From Alphaproteobacteria bacterium (GTDB taxonomy: Bacteria; Pseudomonadota; Alphaproteobacteria; SMXQ01), in the NCBI GenBank assembly GCA_029863585.1, contig JAOTVC010000011.1, positions 1 to 34,806 of the forward strand: a DNA stretch of 34,806 nt, read 5' to 3'. Positions 18,555 through 29,155 of the stretch are shown in pieces. The notes beneath the pieces were generated by a model that made no database searches, had not been told where the DNA came from, and saw only the letters and a list, made by a program, of their open reading frames with translations. A program made the translations under genes and the position numbers. Each line of letters begins with the position of its first letter. Position 1 is the stretch's first letter.

Positions 18555-19175
18555 ATGAAGGTCGACGTCATAGATCTGGACGCCAAGAACGTCGGTTCGA
18601 TCGATCTCGCCGACGAGGTCTTCGGGGCCGATGTGCGCACCGATCTCTTGCAGCGCTGCGTCGAATGGCAGCGCGCCAAGCGCCGCGCTGGCACCCATAA
18701 GACAAAGGTGGTTTCTGAAATCAGCGGCACCACCGCCAAGCCGTACCGCCAGAAGGGCACCGGCCGGGCTCGCCAGGGTTCGCTGCGCTCGGCCCAGTTC
18801 CGCGGCGGTGCGACCATGTTCGGGCCGGTGGTGCGCAGCCATGCCACCAAGCTGCCCAAGAAAGTGCGCAAGGCGGCCCTGCGTGCGGCACTTTCGGCCA
18901 AGCAGGCGGCCGGCGCCCTGGTGGTGCTGGACGCGGCCAAGGCCGAGGATCCTAAGACAAAGGCGCTGGCCGTCAGGCTCGGCAAGCTTGGCTGGGGATC
19001 GGTGTTGATCATCGACGGGGCCGAGATCGATGCCGGGTTCTCCCGCGCGGCGCGCAACATTCCCGGTGTCGACGTGCTGCCCAGCGCCGGCGCCAACGTT
19101 TACGACATTCTCAATCGCGAGACCCTGGTCCTGACCCGGGACGCGGTCAGCGCATTGGAGGCGCGCCTCAAATGA
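18555..19175 (+). CDS. rplD: 50S ribosomal protein L4
   Basis: L4 lines the peptide exit tunnel; in E. coli it also represses the S10 operon. The 206-residue protein has the tunnel-loop region with [20 protein letters not shown] and GGATMFGP, and a C-terminal domain ending near [20 protein letters not shown]. Length is typical. It begins 5 nt after rplC and its last codons overlap the start of rplW by 4 nt. I found no recognisable L4 feedback leader upstream of rpsJ. Confidence 0.97.
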   Translation: MKVDVIDLDAKNVGSIDLADEVFGADVRTDLLQRCVEWQRAKRRAGTHKTKVVSEISGTTAKPYRQKGTGRARQGSLRSAQFRGGATMFGPVVRSHATKLPKKVRKAALRAALSAKQAAGALVVLDAAKAEDPKTKALAVRLGKLGWGSVLIIDGAEIDAGFSRAARNIPGVDVLPSAGANVYDILNRETLVLTRDAVSALEARLK

Positions 19176-19498
19176 CCCAGCGGCGCAGCACAAAGGACGT
19201 CCGCGTCGGCGAAGGCCGGAAGTTTGATCTCATCCTGGCCCCGGTGATTACCGAAAAGTCGACCCAGGGCTCGGAACACAATCAGGTCACCTTCCGGGTG
19301 CCGCTGACCGCCACCAAGCCCGAAATCCGGGTGGCGGTGGAGACTCTCTTCAAGGTCAAGGTGCTGGCGGTCAACACCCTGCGCCAGACGGGCAAGAGCA
19401 AGCGTTTCCGCGGCCAGCTCGGCAAGCGGGCGGATACCAAGAAGGCGATCGTGACCCTCGCCGAGGGCGAATCGATCGACGTGACCTCGGGCCTCTAA
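19172..19498 (+). CDS. rplW: 50S ribosomal protein L23
   Basis: L23 sits at the tunnel exit and is the docking site for trigger factor and SRP. The protein is 108 residues, slightly longer than the usual 95-100 because of an N-terminal extension ([16 protein letters not shown]) before [10 protein letters not shown]. The tunnel-loop segment [13 protein letters not shown] and the final [10 protein letters not shown] are present. The ATG overlaps the rplD stop by 4 nt (ATGA), indicating translational coupling. An internal start is possible but none has a better ribosome-binding site. Confidence 0.95.
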   Translation: MTQRRSTKDVRVGEGRKFDLILAPVITEKSTQGSEHNQVTFRVPLTATKPEIRVAVETLFKVKVLAVNTLRQTGKSKRFRGQLGKRADTKKAIVTLAEGESIDVTSGL

Positions 19499-19520
19499 GC
19501 GGCACGGCAAGGACAGAGTT

Positions 19521-20360
19521 ATGGCACTGAAAACCTTCAATCCCACCACACCGTCGCGGCGCCAGCTGGTCCTCGTGGACCGCTCGCAGCTGCACCGGGG
19601 CAAGCCGGTCAAGGCGTTGACCGAGGGCAAGAAGCGCGCCGGAGGGCGCAACAATACCGGCCGTGTCACCGTTGGCCAGCGCGGCGGCGGCCACAAGCGC
19701 CGCTACCGCGTGATCGATTTCAAGCGCCGTAAATTCGATGTCGAGGCGATGGTGGAACGGCTCGAATACGATCCCAACCGCACCGCCTTTATCGCCCTGA
19801 TCAAGTATGCCGATGGCGAGCAAGCCTACATCCTGGCGCCCCAGCGGCTCGGACCGGGGGACAAGGTGATCGCCGGCGAGCGGGTCGACGTGCAGCCCGG
19901 CAACGCCATGCCGCTCCGTTCCATCCCGGTCGGCACGATCGTCCACAATGTCGAGATGAAGGCCGGGCGCGGCGGGCAGATCGCGCGTTCCGCCGGCACC
20001 TACGTGCAGTTGATCGGTAAGGACTCCGGCTATGCCCAGCTGCGCCTTGGCTCCGGCGAGGTGCGCATGGTGCCGGAACAATGCATGGCCTCGATCGGAG
20101 CGGTGTCCAATTCCGACCAGCAGAATATCAATCTGGGAAAGGCGGGCCGCAAGCGCTGGCTGGGCCGTCGGCCGGTTGTCCGCGGCGTTGCCATGAACCC
20201 GGTGGATCATCCCCATGGCGGCGGCGAGGGGCGCACCTCGGGCGGCCGCCATCCCGTGACCCCCTGGGGCAAGCCCACCAAGGGCGCGCGCACCCGTGGC
20301 AAGAAGGCGTCCGACCGGCTCATCATCCGCAGCCGGCACCGGGCCCGCAAGAGAAGGTAA
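19521..20360 (+). CDS. rplB: 50S ribosomal protein L2
   Basis: L2 is needed for subunit association and peptidyl-transferase activity. The 279-residue protein begins [17 protein letters not shown] and contains [20 protein letters not shown] and the highly conserved [19 protein letters not shown], whose His residue (E. coli His229) is important for activity. The basic end [10 protein letters not shown] is typical. It lies 22 nt after rplW and 14 nt before rpsS. Confidence 0.98.
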   Translation: MALKTFNPTTPSRRQLVLVDRSQLHRGKPVKALTEGKKRAGGRNNTGRVTVGQRGGGHKRRYRVIDFKRRKFDVEAMVERLEYDPNRTAFIALIKYADGEQAYILAPQRLGPGDKVIAGERVDVQPGNAMPLRSIPVGTIVHNVEMKAGRGGQIARSAGTYVQLIGKDSGYAQLRLGSGEVRMVPEQCMASIGAVSNSDQQNINLGKAGRKRWLGRRPVVRGVAMNPVDHPHGGGEGRTSGGRHPVTPWGKPTKGARTRGKKASDRLIIRSRHRARKRR

Positions 20361-20374
20361 GGCAGGAAGAAGTC

Positions 20375-20653
20375 ATGGCTCGATCGGTTTGGAAAGGTCC
20401 GTTTGTGGACGGCTATCTGCTGAAGAAGGCGGACGCCGCGCGCTCGTCGGGCAGCAATCAGGTGATCAAGACCTGGTCGCGGCGCTCGACCATTCTGCCG
20501 CAGTTCGTCGGTCTCACCTTCGGCGTCCACAACGGTCAGAAATTCATCCCCGTCCTGGTGACGGAAAACATGATCGGCCACAAGTTCGGCGAATTTTCCC
20601 CGACCCGGACCTATTACGGCCACGCCGCCGACCGGCGCGCGCGGCGGGCCTAG
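20375..20653 (+). CDS. rpsS: 30S ribosomal protein S19
   Basis: S19 is in the 30S head and contacts the A-site finger and S13. The 92-residue protein has [18 protein letters not shown] at the start, then [21 protein letters not shown] and the conserved end [18 protein letters not shown]. The frame is open for nearly 300 nt upstream, but ATG 20375, preceded by AGGAAGAA, gives the standard protein. It is followed after 9 nt by rplV. Confidence 0.97.
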   Translation: MARSVWKGPFVDGYLLKKADAARSSGSNQVIKTWSRRSTILPQFVGLTFGVHNGQKFIPVLVTENMIGHKFGEFSPTRTYYGHAADRRARRA

Positions 20654-20662
20654 GAGGGCGCC

Positions 20663-21043
20663 ATGGGCAAGAAAAGCAACCCGCGGCGGGTGGAAGAGGC
20701 GGAAGCCATGGCCTACGGCCACATGATTCGCGTCAGCCCGCAGAAATTGGGCCTGGTGGCCGGCATGATCCGGGGCAAGCGGGCGGAAACCGCGTTGGCG
20801 GACCTGACGTTTTCCTCCAAGCGCATCGCGCGGGACGTGAAGAAGGTTCTGCAGTCGGCCATCGCCAACGCCGAAAACAATCACCAGCTCGACGTCGACC
20901 GTCTCGTGGTGGCCGAAGCGTCGGTCGGCAAGGCGATGGTGATGAAGCGTTTCCGGGCCCGTGCCCGGGGTCGGGCGGGGCGCATCCGCAAGCCGTTCTC
21001 CAACCTCAAGGTGGTTGTCCGGGAAGCCGAGGAGGCATCGTAA
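20663..21043 (+). CDS. rplV: 50S ribosomal protein L22
   Basis: L22 lines the exit tunnel and its beta-hairpin forms the constriction with L4. The 126-residue protein has [17 protein letters not shown], the helix ending [10 protein letters not shown], and the tunnel hairpin region [17 protein letters not shown]. No deletion of the hairpin, as seen in macrolide-resistant mutants, is visible. The AGGAGGG before ATG is a strong ribosome-binding site. Its TAA shares one base with the ATG of rpsC (TAATG). Confidence 0.97.
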   Translation: MGKKSNPRRVEEAEAMAYGHMIRVSPQKLGLVAGMIRGKRAETALADLTFSSKRIARDVKKVLQSAIANAENNHQLDVDRLVVAEASVGKAMVMKRFRARARGRAGRIRKPFSNLKVVVREAEEAS

Positions 21044-21771
21044 TGGGTCAGAAAGTCAATCCGGTCGGGCTCAGGCTCGGCATCAACAGGACCTGGGATT
21101 CCCGCTGGTACGCGGACAACGACTATGGCGATCTCCTGCATGAGGACATCAAGATCAGGGATTACCTGCTCAAGACGCTGTCTCAGGCGGGTGTTTCCAA
21201 GGTGGTCATCGAACGGCCGGCCAAGAAGGCGCGCATCACCATCCATACCGCCCGCCCGGGCGTGGTGATCGGCAAGAAGGGCGCCGATATCGAAAAGCTC
21301 CGCACCGAGGTGGCGAAGCGGACCGATGCCGAGGTGCATCTCAACATCGTCGAGATCCGCAAGCCGGAGATCGATGCCCAGCTGGTGGCCGAAAACATCG
21401 CCCAGCAACTGGAGCGCCGCATCGCCTTTCGCCGCGCCATGAAGCGGGCCGTGCAGTCGGCGATCCGCCTCGGCGCCGAGGGCATCCGCATCAACTGTGC
21501 CGGGCGGCTCGGCGGCGCCGAAATCGCGCGCACCGAGTGGTATCGCGAGGGCCGGGTGCCGTTGCATACCCTGCGCGCGGATGTCGATTACGGCTATGCC
21601 ACGGCGCGGACCACCTATGGCGCCTGCGGCGTCAAGGTGTGGATCTTCAAGGGTGAGATCATGGCCCATGACCCCATGGCCCAGGATAAGAAGGCGATGG
21701 AACAGCAAGTCGGGCGGACCGGAACCGGCAGCCCGGGCGCGCCCACGGCGCCCGGCGTGACGGGCTCCTGA
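21043..21771 (+). CDS. rpsC: 30S ribosomal protein S3
   Basis: S3 is part of the mRNA entry channel and helicase of the 30S subunit. The 242-residue protein starts [20 protein letters not shown] at the ATG that overlaps the rplV stop. The KH domain carries the [16 protein letters not shown] motif at about residues 70-85, and the C-terminal domain has [20 protein letters not shown]. The last 20 residues are a Gly/Pro/Thr-rich tail typical of longer alphaproteobacterial versions. AGGAGG lies a few bases before the start. Confidence 0.97.
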   Translation: MGQKVNPVGLRLGINRTWDSRWYADNDYGDLLHEDIKIRDYLLKTLSQAGVSKVVIERPAKKARITIHTARPGVVIGKKGADIEKLRTEVAKRTDAEVHLNIVEIRKPEIDAQLVAENIAQQLERRIAFRRAMKRAVQSAIRLGAEGIRINCAGRLGGAEIARTEWYREGRVPLHTLRADVDYGYATARTTYGACGVKVWIFKGEIMAHDPMAQDKKAMEQQVGRTGTGSPGAPTAPGVTGS

Positions 21772-21790
21772 AGTCCTGGGACGGTAAGAG

Positions 21791-22210
21791 ATGCTTCAAC
21801 CAAAGCGAACCAAGTTCCGCAAGGCCCACAAGGGGCGCATCCACGGCGCCGCCAAGGGCGGCACGCGCCTCAACTTCGGCTCCTTCGGCCTCAAGGCGCT
21901 GCAGCCCGAGCGGATTACCGCCCGCCAGATCGAAGCTGCGCGCCGCGCCATCACCCGCGCCATGAAGCGTTCGGGCCGGGTCTGGGTGCTTCTGTTCCCC
22001 GACGTGCCGGTCAGCCAGAAGCCGGCCGAAGTGCGCCAGGGCAAGGGCAAGGGAACGCCGGAGTTCTGGGCCTGCCGGGTGCATCCTGGGCGCATCATGT
22101 TCGAGATCGACGGGGTCGATCAGGCGACCGCGCGCGAGGCGTTGGCGCTGGCCGCGGCCAAGCTTCCGGTCCGCACACGGTTCGTCGCCCGGATCGGCGA
22201 GGAGGACTAG
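21791..22210 (+). CDS. rplP: 50S ribosomal protein L16
   Basis: L16 helps shape the A-site tRNA binding region of the 50S subunit. The 139-residue protein has the [16 protein letters not shown] start, [31 protein letters not shown], and the C-terminal [15 protein letters not shown]. The RQGKGKG segment includes the Arg hydroxylated by YcfD in E. coli. Length is standard. It is followed after 1 nt by rpmC. Confidence 0.97.
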   Translation: MLQPKRTKFRKAHKGRIHGAAKGGTRLNFGSFGLKALQPERITARQIEAARRAITRAMKRSGRVWVLLFPDVPVSQKPAEVRQGKGKGTPEFWACRVHPGRIMFEIDGVDQATAREALALAAAKLPVRTRFVARIGEED

Positions 22211-22211
22211 G

Positions 22212-22409
22212 ATGAAAGCGGAAGACGTGCGGTCCAAGAGCCACGACGAGCTGGGCTCCGAGCTGGTGAACCTCAAGAAAGAGGCGTTCAACCTGCGCTT
22301 TCAGGCGGCCAGCGGTCAGCTCGAGAACACTGCGCGGGTGCGCCAGGTGCGGCGCGATATCGCCCGCATCCAGACCATTTTGAACGAAACCGCCGCCAAG
22401 AGCGCCTGA
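22212..22409 (+). CDS. rpmC: 50S ribosomal protein L29
   Basis: L29 is a small two-helix protein near the exit tunnel that contacts L23. The 65-residue sequence has the family pattern: [18 protein letters not shown], then [19 protein letters not shown], then the second helix with [16 protein letters not shown]. It begins 1 nt after the rplP stop and is followed by rpsQ after 48 nt, the standard order. Confidence 0.96.
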   Translation: MKAEDVRSKSHDELGSELVNLKKEAFNLRFQAASGQLENTARVRQVRRDIARIQTILNETAAKSA

Positions 22410-22457
22410 GCGCGCGGGCCGGCACGGGAAACGAATTAAGGAACGGAACAGGCGGCT

Positions 22458-22694
22458 ATGTCGAAGCGGATTTTGCAGGGCACGGTGGTTTCCGATAAGG
22501 GCGACAAGACGGTGATCGTGCGTGTCGATCGCCGGTTCATGCACCCTTTGGTGAAGAAGGTGATCATGCGCTCGAAGAGGTTCGCCGCCCATGATGAAAA
22601 CAACGCTTACAAGGTCGGCGACAAGGTTCGGATCGAGGAATGCCGTCCGATCTCCAAGCGTAAGTGTTGGCAGGTTCTCTCCGGTGACGCTTAA
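22458..22694 (+). CDS. rpsQ: 30S ribosomal protein S17
   Basis: S17 is a primary 16S rRNA-binding OB-fold protein in the 30S body. The 78-residue protein carries [33 protein letters not shown] and the conserved [18 protein letters not shown] near the end. The length is normal, without the N-terminal extension found in some phyla. It starts 48 nt after rpmC, with AAGGAAC about 15 nt upstream, and lies before rplN. Confidence 0.96.
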   Translation: MSKRILQGTVVSDKGDKTVIVRVDRRFMHPLVKKVIMRSKRFAAHDENNAYKVGDKVRIEECRPISKRKCWQVLSGDA

Positions 22695-22727
22695 AGCGGG
22701 CCGGTTAGTTGGGAAAGGGTTGATCCG

Positions 22728-23096
22728 ATGATCCAGATGCAAACCAACCTGGAGGTGGCCGATAACTCGGGCGCGCGCCGGGTCCAGTGCATCAAGGTGC
22801 TGGGTGGCTCCAAGCGCATGTCCGCGGGCGTCGGCGACGTCATCGTGGTTTCCGTCAAGGAGGCGATTCCCCGCGGCCGCGTCAAGAAGGGCGACATCCA
22901 GCGTGCCGTCATCGTGCGCACGGCCAAGGAAATCCGCCGTGCCGACGGCAGCGCCATCCGCTTCGACCGCAACGCGGCGGTGTTGATCGACGGCCAGGGT
23001 GAACCCATCGGAACCCGCATCTTCGGCCCGGTCACCCGCGAATTGCGCGGCAAGGGCTACATGAAGATCATCTCTCTCGCCCCCGAAGTGCTGTAG
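22728..23096 (+). CDS. rplN: 50S ribosomal protein L14
   Basis: L14 binds at the subunit interface, forms intersubunit bridges with 16S rRNA and is the target of the silencing factor RsfS. The 122-residue protein is highly conserved: [45 protein letters not shown] and the end [11 protein letters not shown]. It lies 33 nt after rpsQ. This is the first of the spc-type genes, with no visible promoter in the gap. Confidence 0.97.
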   Translation: MIQMQTNLEVADNSGARRVQCIKVLGGSKRMSAGVGDVIVVSVKEAIPRGRVKKGDIQRAVIVRTAKEIRRADGSAIRFDRNAAVLIDGQGEPIGTRIFGPVTRELRGKGYMKIISLAPEVL

Positions 23097-23128
23097 GGCG
23101 GGAACATCAAGGACGGGCGGTTGAAGCC

Positions 23129-23443
23129 ATGAAGAAGATCAGGAAGGGCGATACGGTGACCGTGCTCACGGGTCGGGACAAGGGCAAGAAGGGCAGGGTG
23201 CTCAAGGTCTTGACGTCCCGGGACCGGGTCATCGTGCAAGGCGTCAATATGGTCAAGCGGCATTTCCGCGGCGGCCAGGGCCAGCCGCCCGGCATCGTCG
23301 ACAAGGAAGCGTCGATCCATGTTTCCAATGTCGCGCTGCTCGATCCCAAGGACGACAAGCCGACCCGGGTCACTTTCAAGGTGCTCGAGGGCGGGCGCAA
23401 GGTCCGGGTGGCGAAACGCTCCGGCGAAGTGATCGACGTTTGA
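23129..23443 (+). CDS. rplX: 50S ribosomal protein L24
   Basis: L24 is an assembly-initiator protein near the tunnel exit. The 104-residue protein has the KOW motif [20 protein letters not shown] at its N-terminus, followed by GRVLKV and [10 protein letters not shown], and ends [11 protein letters not shown]. Its length is standard. It lies 32 nt after rplN and about 40 nt before rplE. Confidence 0.97.
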   Translation: MKKIRKGDTVTVLTGRDKGKKGRVLKVLTSRDRVIVQGVNMVKRHFRGGQGQPPGIVDKEASIHVSNVALLDPKDDKPTRVTFKVLEGGRKVRVAKRSGEVIDV

Positions 23444-23486
23444 GCGGCAAGGCAACCGGGGCTGGCAAGGATTTGAGGAAGGAATG

Positions 23487-24050
23487 ATGGCCGAGGCGAG
23501 TGAAAAATACGTGCCCAAGATGAAGGAGCACTACGACACCGTCGTGAAGAAGTCGCTGCAGGACGCGTTCGAGTACGCCAACCCCATGAGCGTGCCGCGG
23601 CTCAGCAAGATCGTCGTGAATATGGGGATCGGCGAGGCGATCGGCGATTCCAAGAAGCTCGATTCGGCGGCGGCCGAGCTTGCCGCGATCACCGGCCAGA
23701 AGCCCATCGTCATTCGGGCCAAGAAGTCGGTCGCCAACTTCAAGCTGCGTGAGGGCATGCCCATTGGCTGCAAGGTCACGCTGAGGCGCACGCGCATGTA
23801 CGAGTTTCTCGACCGTTTGGTCACCATCGCCCTGCCGCGGGTGCGGGATTTCCGCGGGCTGTCGCCGCGGAGCTTCGACGGGCGGGGCAATTATTCCCTG
23901 GGGCTGAGGGAGCAGATCGTGTTCCCGGAAATCGATTACGATCAGATCGATGAGATCAGGGGCATGGATGTCACCATCGTCACCACGGCCGGTTCGGACG
24001 AGGAAGCGAAGGTGATGCTGCAGGGGTTTGATTTCCCGTTCGCCGAGTGA
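23487..24050 (+). CDS. rplE: 50S ribosomal protein L5
   Basis: L5 binds 5S rRNA in the central protuberance and contacts the P-site tRNA and S13. The protein is 187 residues, with [51 protein letters not shown] and the [19 protein letters not shown] segment. Two adjacent ATGs (23484 and 23487) are possible; GAGGA at 23475-23479 is 7 nt from the second, the better spacing. The difference is one Met. Confidence 0.96.
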   Translation: MAEASEKYVPKMKEHYDTVVKKSLQDAFEYANPMSVPRLSKIVVNMGIGEAIGDSKKLDSAAAELAAITGQKPIVIRAKKSVANFKLREGMPIGCKVTLRRTRMYEFLDRLVTIALPRVRDFRGLSPRSFDGRGNYSLGLREQIVFPEIDYDQIDEIRGMDVTIVTTAGSDEEAKVMLQGFDFPFAE

Positions 24051-24086
24051 GCGGCGGGAACGACGAAAGGACGGAGGTTTCTTTCC

Positions 24087-24392
24087 ATGGCGAAGACCAG
24101 TGCCATAGAGAAGAACAAGACGAGACAGAAGTTGGTGCGCAAGTTTGCCGCGCGCCGTGCCAAATTGAAGGCCATCGCCAGCGACCGGTCGCTGCCGGCG
24201 GAGGAGCGCTTTGCCGCGCGCCTGAAGCTCGCCGAGTTGCCGCGCAATTCCAGCGCCGTGCGTATCCAGCGCCGCTGCGAACTGACCGGGCGGCCCCGCG
24301 GCGTCTACCGCAAGTTCCGCCTGAGCCGCATCGCGGTGCGGGAATTGGCCGCCAACGGCCAGATCCCGGGCATGGTCAAGTCGAGTTGGTAA
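24087..24392 (+). CDS. rpsN: 30S ribosomal protein S14 (long, zinc-free type)
   Basis: S14 is in the 30S head near the decoding site. At 101 residues it is the long form lacking the CxxC zinc knuckles of the short form; only one Cys is seen ([12 protein letters not shown]). The conserved C-terminal end [20 protein letters not shown] and GMVKSSW is present. The gene starts with [10 protein letters not shown], 36 nt after rplE, and is followed after 19 nt by rpsH, as in the spc operon. Confidence 0.97.
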   Translation: MAKTSAIEKNKTRQKLVRKFAARRAKLKAIASDRSLPAEERFAARLKLAELPRNSSAVRIQRRCELTGRPRGVYRKFRLSRIAVRELAANGQIPGMVKSSW

Positions 24393-24411
24393 GGGGAAGG
24401 AGATCCAAGGT

Positions 24412-24810
24412 ATGGCAATGACCGACCCTCTTGGGGATATGCTCACACGGATCCGGAATGCCCAGACCCGTAAGCTCTCCAGCATCGTCACGCCGGCCTC
24501 CAACCTGCGCGCCAATGTGCTGCACGTGCTGGAGAAGGAAGGATATATCCGAGGTTTCGAGCGGCATGAGGTTTCGCCCGGGCTGTCGGAGATCAAGATC
24601 GAGCTCAAGTACCACGACGGCGAGCCCGTGATCCGCACCATCCGGCGGGTCTCGAAGCCGGGCCGCCGGGTCTATTCGAAGATCAAGGACCTGCCGCGTC
24701 CGTTCAATGGCCTCGGCATCGCCGTTCTTTCCACCCCCCGGGGCGTCATGTCCGACGTCGAGGCGCGGGAGGCCAATGTGGGCGGCGAAGTCTTGTGCCA
24801 GGTGTTCTAG
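24412..24810 (+). CDS. rpsH: 30S ribosomal protein S8
   Basis: S8 is a primary 16S rRNA-binding protein of the 30S platform, and in E. coli it represses the spc operon by binding the rplE message. The 132-residue protein has [18 protein letters not shown] at the start, KEGYIRGFE in the middle and the conserved end [28 protein letters not shown] precedes the ATG. Length is standard, and it is followed by rplF after 30 nt. Confidence 0.97.
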   Translation: MAMTDPLGDMLTRIRNAQTRKLSSIVTPASNLRANVLHVLEKEGYIRGFERHEVSPGLSEIKIELKYHDGEPVIRTIRRVSKPGRRVYSKIKDLPRPFNGLGIAVLSTPRGVMSDVEAREANVGGEVLCQVF

Positions 24811-24840
24811 GGGCCGCCAAGGGTCGATAAGGAGTTCAAG

Positions 24841-25374
24841 ATGTCGCGCATCGGCAAAAATCCGGTCTCCATCCCCGACGGGGTGACCGTGACCGTCTCG
24901 GGCCAGGAGGTCTCCGCCAAGGGCAAGCTGGGCGAGCTTTCGGTCGAGCTCGCCCCGGAGGTCGAGGTCGCCGTGGCCGAAAATGAGATCACGGTCTCGC
25001 CGCGGGGCAACAGCAAGCGGGCCCGTACCATGTGGGGCATGAGCCGGACCCTGGTCAGCAACATCGTCTCCGGTGTCGGCGAGGGTTTCACCAAGTCTCT
25101 GGAGATCCAGGGGGTCGGCTACCGCGCCCAGGTCGAAGGCAAGAACCTGGTGCTGCAGTTGGGGTATTCCCACCCCATCACCTATCCGATCCCGGACGGC
25201 ATCTCGATCGCCTGCGAGCGTCCCACGGCGATCGCCGTCAGCGGCGCCAACCGCCAGCGTGTCGGCCAGGTGGCGGCGGAGATCCGGGCGTTTCGGCCGC
25301 CCGAGCCCTTCAAGGGCAAGGGAGTCCGCTACGAGGGCGAATTCATCCTCCGCAAGGAAGGCAAGAAGAAGTAG
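24841..25374 (+). CDS. rplF: 50S ribosomal protein L6
   Basis: L6 binds helix 97 of 23S rRNA near the sarcin-ricin loop and contacts the GTPase centre. The 177-residue protein has [17 protein letters not shown], the first repeat with VKGKLGEL-like [11 protein letters not shown], the second repeat domain starting near [12 protein letters not shown], and the end [16 protein letters not shown]. Length is typical. AAGGAG lies before the ATG. It is followed by rplR after 11 nt. Confidence 0.97.
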   Translation: MSRIGKNPVSIPDGVTVTVSGQEVSAKGKLGELSVELAPEVEVAVAENEITVSPRGNSKRARTMWGMSRTLVSNIVSGVGEGFTKSLEIQGVGYRAQVEGKNLVLQLGYSHPITYPIPDGISIACERPTAIAVSGANRQRVGQVAAEIRAFRPPEPFKGKGVRYEGEFILRKEGKKK

Positions 25375-25385
25375 GACCAAGGGCC

Positions 25386-25745
25386 ATGCTGACCAACAAA
25401 GACCTGTTCAAGCGCCGTCGGCGCAGGGTGCGCAACCAGCTGAACCGCAAGAGCAAGCGGCCGCGTCTCAGCGTGTTCCGTTCCTCCAAGCACATCTATG
25501 CTCAGGTCATAGACGATATTGAGGGCCGGACCATTGCCGCGGCTTCGACGCTGGAGAAGGACCTCAAGGGTAAGACCAAGACCGGCGCCGACCGCGAAGC
25601 GGCCGCCGAAGTGGGCAAGCTGATCGCCGCCCGTGCCAAGGCCAACGGGGTCGAAAGCGTGGTGTTCGACCGCGGCGGCTACATTTTCCATGGCCGGGTG
25701 AAGGCCCTTGCCGACGCCGCGCGCGAAGCTGGATTGAATTTTTAA
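25386..25745 (+). CDS. rplR: 50S ribosomal protein L18
   Basis: L18 helps carry 5S rRNA into the central protuberance. The 119-residue protein begins with a basic arm ([19 protein letters not shown]), then [20 protein letters not shown], and ends [20 protein letters not shown] near the C-terminus. The frame is open well upstream, but ATG 25386 gives the normal family length. The weak AAGGGCC before it suggests coupling to rplF, whose stop lies 11 nt away. Confidence 0.96.
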   Translation: MLTNKDLFKRRRRRVRNQLNRKSKRPRLSVFRSSKHIYAQVIDDIEGRTIAAASTLEKDLKGKTKTGADREAAAEVGKLIAARAKANGVESVVFDRGGYIFHGRVKALADAAREAGLNF

Positions 25746-25756
25746 AGGGACCGGGT

Positions 25757-26335
25757 ATGGCACGCAGACCGAATAGGCAGGAACGGGACAACCAGGACAG
25801 CGACCTGGTCGACAAACTGGTCAGCATCAACCGCGTCGCCAAGGTGGTGAAGGGCGGGCGCCGCTTCGGCTTCGCTGCGCTGGTGGTGGTCGGCGACACC
25901 AAGGGCCGGGTCGGCTACGGCGCCGGTAAGGCGCGGGAGGTGCCCGAGGCCATCCGCAAGGCGACCGAACAAGCCAAGCGCCGCATGATCCGGGTCCCCA
26001 TCCGCGACGGCCACACCCTGCATCACGATGTCAAGGGGCGCTTCGGCGCCGGCCGGGTCATCCTGCGGGCGGCCCCTGCGGGCACCGGCATCATCGCCGG
26101 TGGCCCCATGCGCGCCGTGTTCGAAACCGTGGGTATCCATGACATCGTGACCAAGTCGATGGGCTCGGCCAACCCCTACAACATGATCAAGGCCACTTTC
26201 GATGCCTTGCAGAACCTCAATTCGCCCCGCATGGTGGCGGCCCGGCGCTCCAAGAAGGTGGCTGACCTGTTGGGCACCGCGCCAAAGGCGGAGGCCGCGG
26301 CGGAGGGCCAGGCGGAGGAGACGGCAGATGGTTGA
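25757..26335 (+). CDS. rpsE: 30S ribosomal protein S5
   Basis: S5 is part of the mRNA entry channel and influences decoding accuracy and spectinomycin sensitivity. The 192-residue protein has the N-terminal double-stranded RNA-binding-like domain with [13 protein letters not shown]-like [19 protein letters not shown], the [14 protein letters not shown] motif, and [17 protein letters not shown]. The C-terminal tail ([13 protein letters not shown]) is longer and more acidic than in E. coli (166-167 residues). Its final codons overlap the start of rpmD by 8 nt. Confidence 0.97.
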   Translation: MARRPNRQERDNQDSDLVDKLVSINRVAKVVKGGRRFGFAALVVVGDTKGRVGYGAGKAREVPEAIRKATEQAKRRMIRVPIRDGHTLHHDVKGRFGAGRVILRAAPAGTGIIAGGPMRAVFETVGIHDIVTKSMGSANPYNMIKATFDALQNLNSPRMVAARRSKKVADLLGTAPKAEAAAEGQAEETADG

Positions 26336-26516
26336 CAAAACGATCCGCGTTACCCAGATCAGGAGTCCGATCCGGCGCCCCAAGGACCAGCGGGCCACCT
26401 TGATCGGGCTGGGCCTCAACAAGATTAACCGCAGCCGCGACCTTCCCGATACGCCCTCGGTTCGCGGCATGATCGATAAAGTCGCCCACCTCGTCAGGGT
26501 CGAAGAAGGCTCCTAA
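26328..26516 (+). CDS. rpmD: 50S ribosomal protein L30
   Basis: L30 is a small 50S protein not universal in bacteria. The 62-residue sequence ([19 protein letters not shown], then [20 protein letters not shown], then a helix ending [10 protein letters not shown]) is a normal L30. The ATG lies inside the end of rpsE, sharing 8 nt (ATGGTTGA), with GGAGGAG upstream within rpsE as a strong ribosome-binding site. Its frame is open upstream, but only this start matches the family. Confidence 0.96.
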   Translation: MVDKTIRVTQIRSPIRRPKDQRATLIGLGLNKINRSRDLPDTPSVRGMIDKVAHLVRVEEGS

Positions 26517-26540
26517 CGGGGCGAACCAGGATACAGCGTC

Positions 26541-27095
26541 ATGAGATTGAACGAGATCAGCGACAAGCCCGGCGCCCGCAAGTCCCGCACCCGCGTCGGC
26601 CGCGGCATCGGTTCCGGCAGCGGCAAGACCGCGGGCCGCGGCATGAAAGGCCAGAAGTCCCGCTCCGGCGTCGCCATCAAGGGGTTCGAGGGCGGCCAGA
26701 TGCCGCTGCACCGCCGCCTGCCCAAGCGCGGCTTCAACAACATCCACGGCCTGCGCTTTTCGGAGATCGGCCTGGACGCCCTTCAGGAGGCCATCGACAA
26801 GAAGCTCCTGGATGCCGGCCAGCCCATCACCGAGGCGGTATTGAAGCAAAGCGGGGTCATCAAGCATCTTAGGGACGGCGTGCGCGTGCTCGGCAATGGT
26901 GAGATCAAGGCCAAGGTGGCGCTTGAAGTGGCCGGTGCCACGGCCTCCGCCAAGGCGGCGATCGAGGCCGCGGGCGGCGCCGTGACCTTGACCCGGGTCA
27001 AGCGCGAGAAGTCCGAGAAGAAGCGTTCCCGGGGCAAGAAGAACGCAGCCCAGGACTCAGGGGGCCAGGCTGAAGACGGGGACGAGGGAGCGTAA
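26541..27095 (+). CDS. rplO: 50S ribosomal protein L15 with a charged C-terminal tail
   Basis: L15 is a late-assembly 50S protein with a long glycine-rich N-terminal extension, seen here as [20 protein letters not shown], followed by [18 protein letters not shown]. The 184-residue protein is clearly longer than E. coli L15 (144): after the folded domain ends near residue 153 ([10 protein letters not shown]) there is a Lys/Arg-rich then Glu/Asp/Gly-rich tail. Other alphaproteobacterial L15 proteins can be extended similarly. It is followed by secY after 53 nt. Confidence 0.96.
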   Translation: MRLNEISDKPGARKSRTRVGRGIGSGSGKTAGRGMKGQKSRSGVAIKGFEGGQMPLHRRLPKRGFNNIHGLRFSEIGLDALQEAIDKKLLDAGQPITEAVLKQSGVIKHLRDGVRVLGNGEIKAKVALEVAGATASAKAAIEAAGGAVTLTRVKREKSEKKRSRGKKNAAQDSGGQAEDGDEGA

Positions 27096-27148
27096 CGCCC
27101 GGCGCCTTGTGCGCCTGGCCGGTGATCTGCTGACGTTGGAGACGGCCC

Positions 27149-28492
27149 ATGGCCTCCGCCGCTGAACAACTAGCTGCGAATATCAATTTCGGCGCCTTTG
27201 CCAAGGCGACCGAGTTGAAGAAGCGAATTTGGTTCACCCTGGGCGTGCTGTGCGTCTACCGGTTGGGCACCTATGTGCCGCTTCCCGGTATCGACCCGCA
27301 GGCGCTGGCCGATATCTTCGCCCAGCAGCAGAGCGGCATTCTCGGCATGATCAACATTTTTGCCGGCGGCGCGGTGGAGCGCATGGCGATCTTCGCGCTG
27401 TCCATCATGCCTTACATCTCCTCGGCCATCATCATGCAGCTGATGACGTCGGTGTCGCCCAAGCTGGAGGCCCTCAAGAAGGAAGGCGAACAGGGGCAGA
27501 AAAAGATCAACCAGTATACCCGCTACGGCACGGTGATCCTCGCCACGGTGCAAGGCTACGGCATCGCCGTCGGGCTGGAGGGCATGACGTCCTCCGCCGG
27601 TCCCGCGGTGCACGATCCGGGGTATTTCTTCCGCCTTTCCACGGTCATCACCCTGGTCGGCGGCACCATCTTCCTGATGTGGCTGGGCGAGCAGATCACC
27701 GCCCGGGGCGTGGGTAACGGCATTTCCCTGATCATTTTCGGCGGCATCGTCGCCGAACTGCCATCGGCCATCGCCGCCACCTTGGAACTGGGCCGCACCG
27801 GCGCCCTGTCCGGGCTGGTCATCGTCGCGGTTGGGGCCCTGGCGTTGGGGGTGATCACCTTCATCGTCTTCATCGAGCGCGCCCAGCGGCGCATCGTGGT
27901 GCAATATCCCAAACGCCAGGTTGGCAACCAGATGTATGGCGGGGAAAGCTCGCACCTGCCCCTGAAGATCAACACGCCCGGTGTGATCCCGCCGATCTTT
28001 GCCTCGGCGCTGCTTTTGATGCCGGTCACCATCGCCGGCTTCAGCGCCGGCCAGGGACCCGAATTCCTGACCACCATCACCGCATATCTTGGGCGCGGCC
28101 AGCCGGTGTTCTATATCATCTACGCTTCGCTGATCATTTTCTTCGCGTTCTTCTATACCGCGGTGGTGTTCAATCCGTCGGACACGGCGGAGAATCTCAA
28201 GAAGCATGGCGGCTTCATTCCCGGAATCCGTCCGGGCCAGAACACGGCAGAATACCTTGATTACGTCCTCACCCGGCTGACCGCGGTGGGCGCCAGCTAC
28301 CTCGCGCTGATCAGCCTGCTGCCGGAATTCCTGATCTCCAAGATGGCGGTCCCGTTCTATTTCGGCGGCACCAGCCTGCTGATCGTGGTCACCGTGACCA
28401 TGGACACCGTCGCCCAGGTGCAATCGCACCTGTTGGCCCACCAGTATGAGGGACTGATCAAGAAATCCAGGCTCCGGGGCCGGCGGCGGTGA
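27149..28492 (+). CDS. secY: SecY, preprotein translocase channel subunit
   Basis: SecY forms the protein-conducting channel with SecE and SecG in the inner membrane. The 447-residue protein has ten predictable hydrophobic spans and the family motifs [13 protein letters not shown] near the first span, [22 protein letters not shown], and the cytoplasmic loop [23 protein letters not shown]. It begins [15 protein letters not shown]. Its stop overlaps the GTG start of adk by 4 nt, so the two are likely translationally coupled. Confidence 0.98.
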   Translation: MASAAEQLAANINFGAFAKATELKKRIWFTLGVLCVYRLGTYVPLPGIDPQALADIFAQQQSGILGMINIFAGGAVERMAIFALSIMPYISSAIIMQLMTSVSPKLEALKKEGEQGQKKINQYTRYGTVILATVQGYGIAVGLEGMTSSAGPAVHDPGYFFRLSTVITLVGGTIFLMWLGEQITARGVGNGISLIIFGGIVAELPSAIAATLELGRTGALSGLVIVAVGALALGVITFIVFIERAQRRIVVQYPKRQVGNQMYGGESSHLPLKINTPGVIPPIFASALLLMPVTIAGFSAGQGPEFLTTITAYLGRGQPVFYIIYASLIIFFAFFYTAVVFNPSDTAENLKKHGGFIPGIRPGQNTAEYLDYVLTRLTAVGASYLALISLLPEFLISKMAVPFYFGGTSLLIVVTVTMDTVAQVQSHLLAHQYEGLIKKSRLRGRRR

Positions 28493-29151
28493 ACCTGATC
28501 CTTCTAGGCCCACCCGGTGCCGGCAAGGGAACCCAGGCGCAGCGGCTGGAAGAGAAACACGGCCTCAAGCAGCTCTCGACCGGTGACATGCTGCGCGCCG
28601 CCGTGGCGTCGGGCAGTGAACTGGGGTCACAGGTCAAGGGAATCATGGACCGGGGCGAACTGGTTCCCGACGACATCATCGTCGAAATGATCGCCGAGCG
28701 CATCAAGCAGCCCGACTGCGCCGGCGGTTTCATTCTGGACGGGTTCCCCCGGACCGTGCCTCAGGCCGAGGCGCTGGATGACATGCTGGCGGAAAACGAC
28801 CTCAAGCTGGACTGCGTGATCGAGCTCAAGGTCGACGACGGCGCCCTGGTGGCGCGGATTTCGGGGCGCTTCACCTGCGCCGCCTGCGGCGCCGGGTATC
28901 ACGATACCAATAAGCCGACCACCCAGGCCGGCGTTTGCGATTCCTGCGGCGGGACCGAGTTCATCCGGCGCGATGACGACAACGCGGAAACCGTGGCCGC
29001 GCGGTTGGCGGCGTATCATCGCCAGACCGCGCCGTTGCTGCCCTATTACGAAGGGCGGGGGACCTTGAGCTCGGTGGACGGCATGGGCGGTATCGACGAA
29101 GTGGCGAAAGAGATCGACGGGGTTTTGAATAAATGCAAAATAAGGGGCTAA
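28489..29151 (+). CDS. adk: Adenylate kinase, zinc-LID type
   Basis: Adenylate kinase interconverts ATP, AMP and ADP in the cytoplasm. The 220-residue protein has the P-loop GPPGAGKGT (7-15), STGDMLRAA for AMP binding, DGFPRT at 84-89, and a LID with four cysteines: Cys130, Cys133, Cys150 and Cys153. This is the structural-zinc form known from many Gram-positive and some Gram-negative bacteria, unlike the His/Ser/Asp/Thr LID of E. coli. It starts with GTG overlapping the secY stop. In alphaproteobacteria adk commonly sits here between secY and rpsM, where E. coli has rpmJ. Confidence 0.97.
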   Translation: MNLILLGPPGAGKGTQAQRLEEKHGLKQLSTGDMLRAAVASGSELGSQVKGIMDRGELVPDDIIVEMIAERIKQPDCAGGFILDGFPRTVPQAEALDDMLAENDLKLDCVIELKVDDGALVARISGRFTCAACGAGYHDTNKPTTQAGVCDSCGGTEFIRRDDDNAETVAARLAAYHRQTAPLLPYYEGRGTLSSVDGMGGIDEVAKEIDGVLNKCKIRG

Positions 29152-29155
29152 GCTA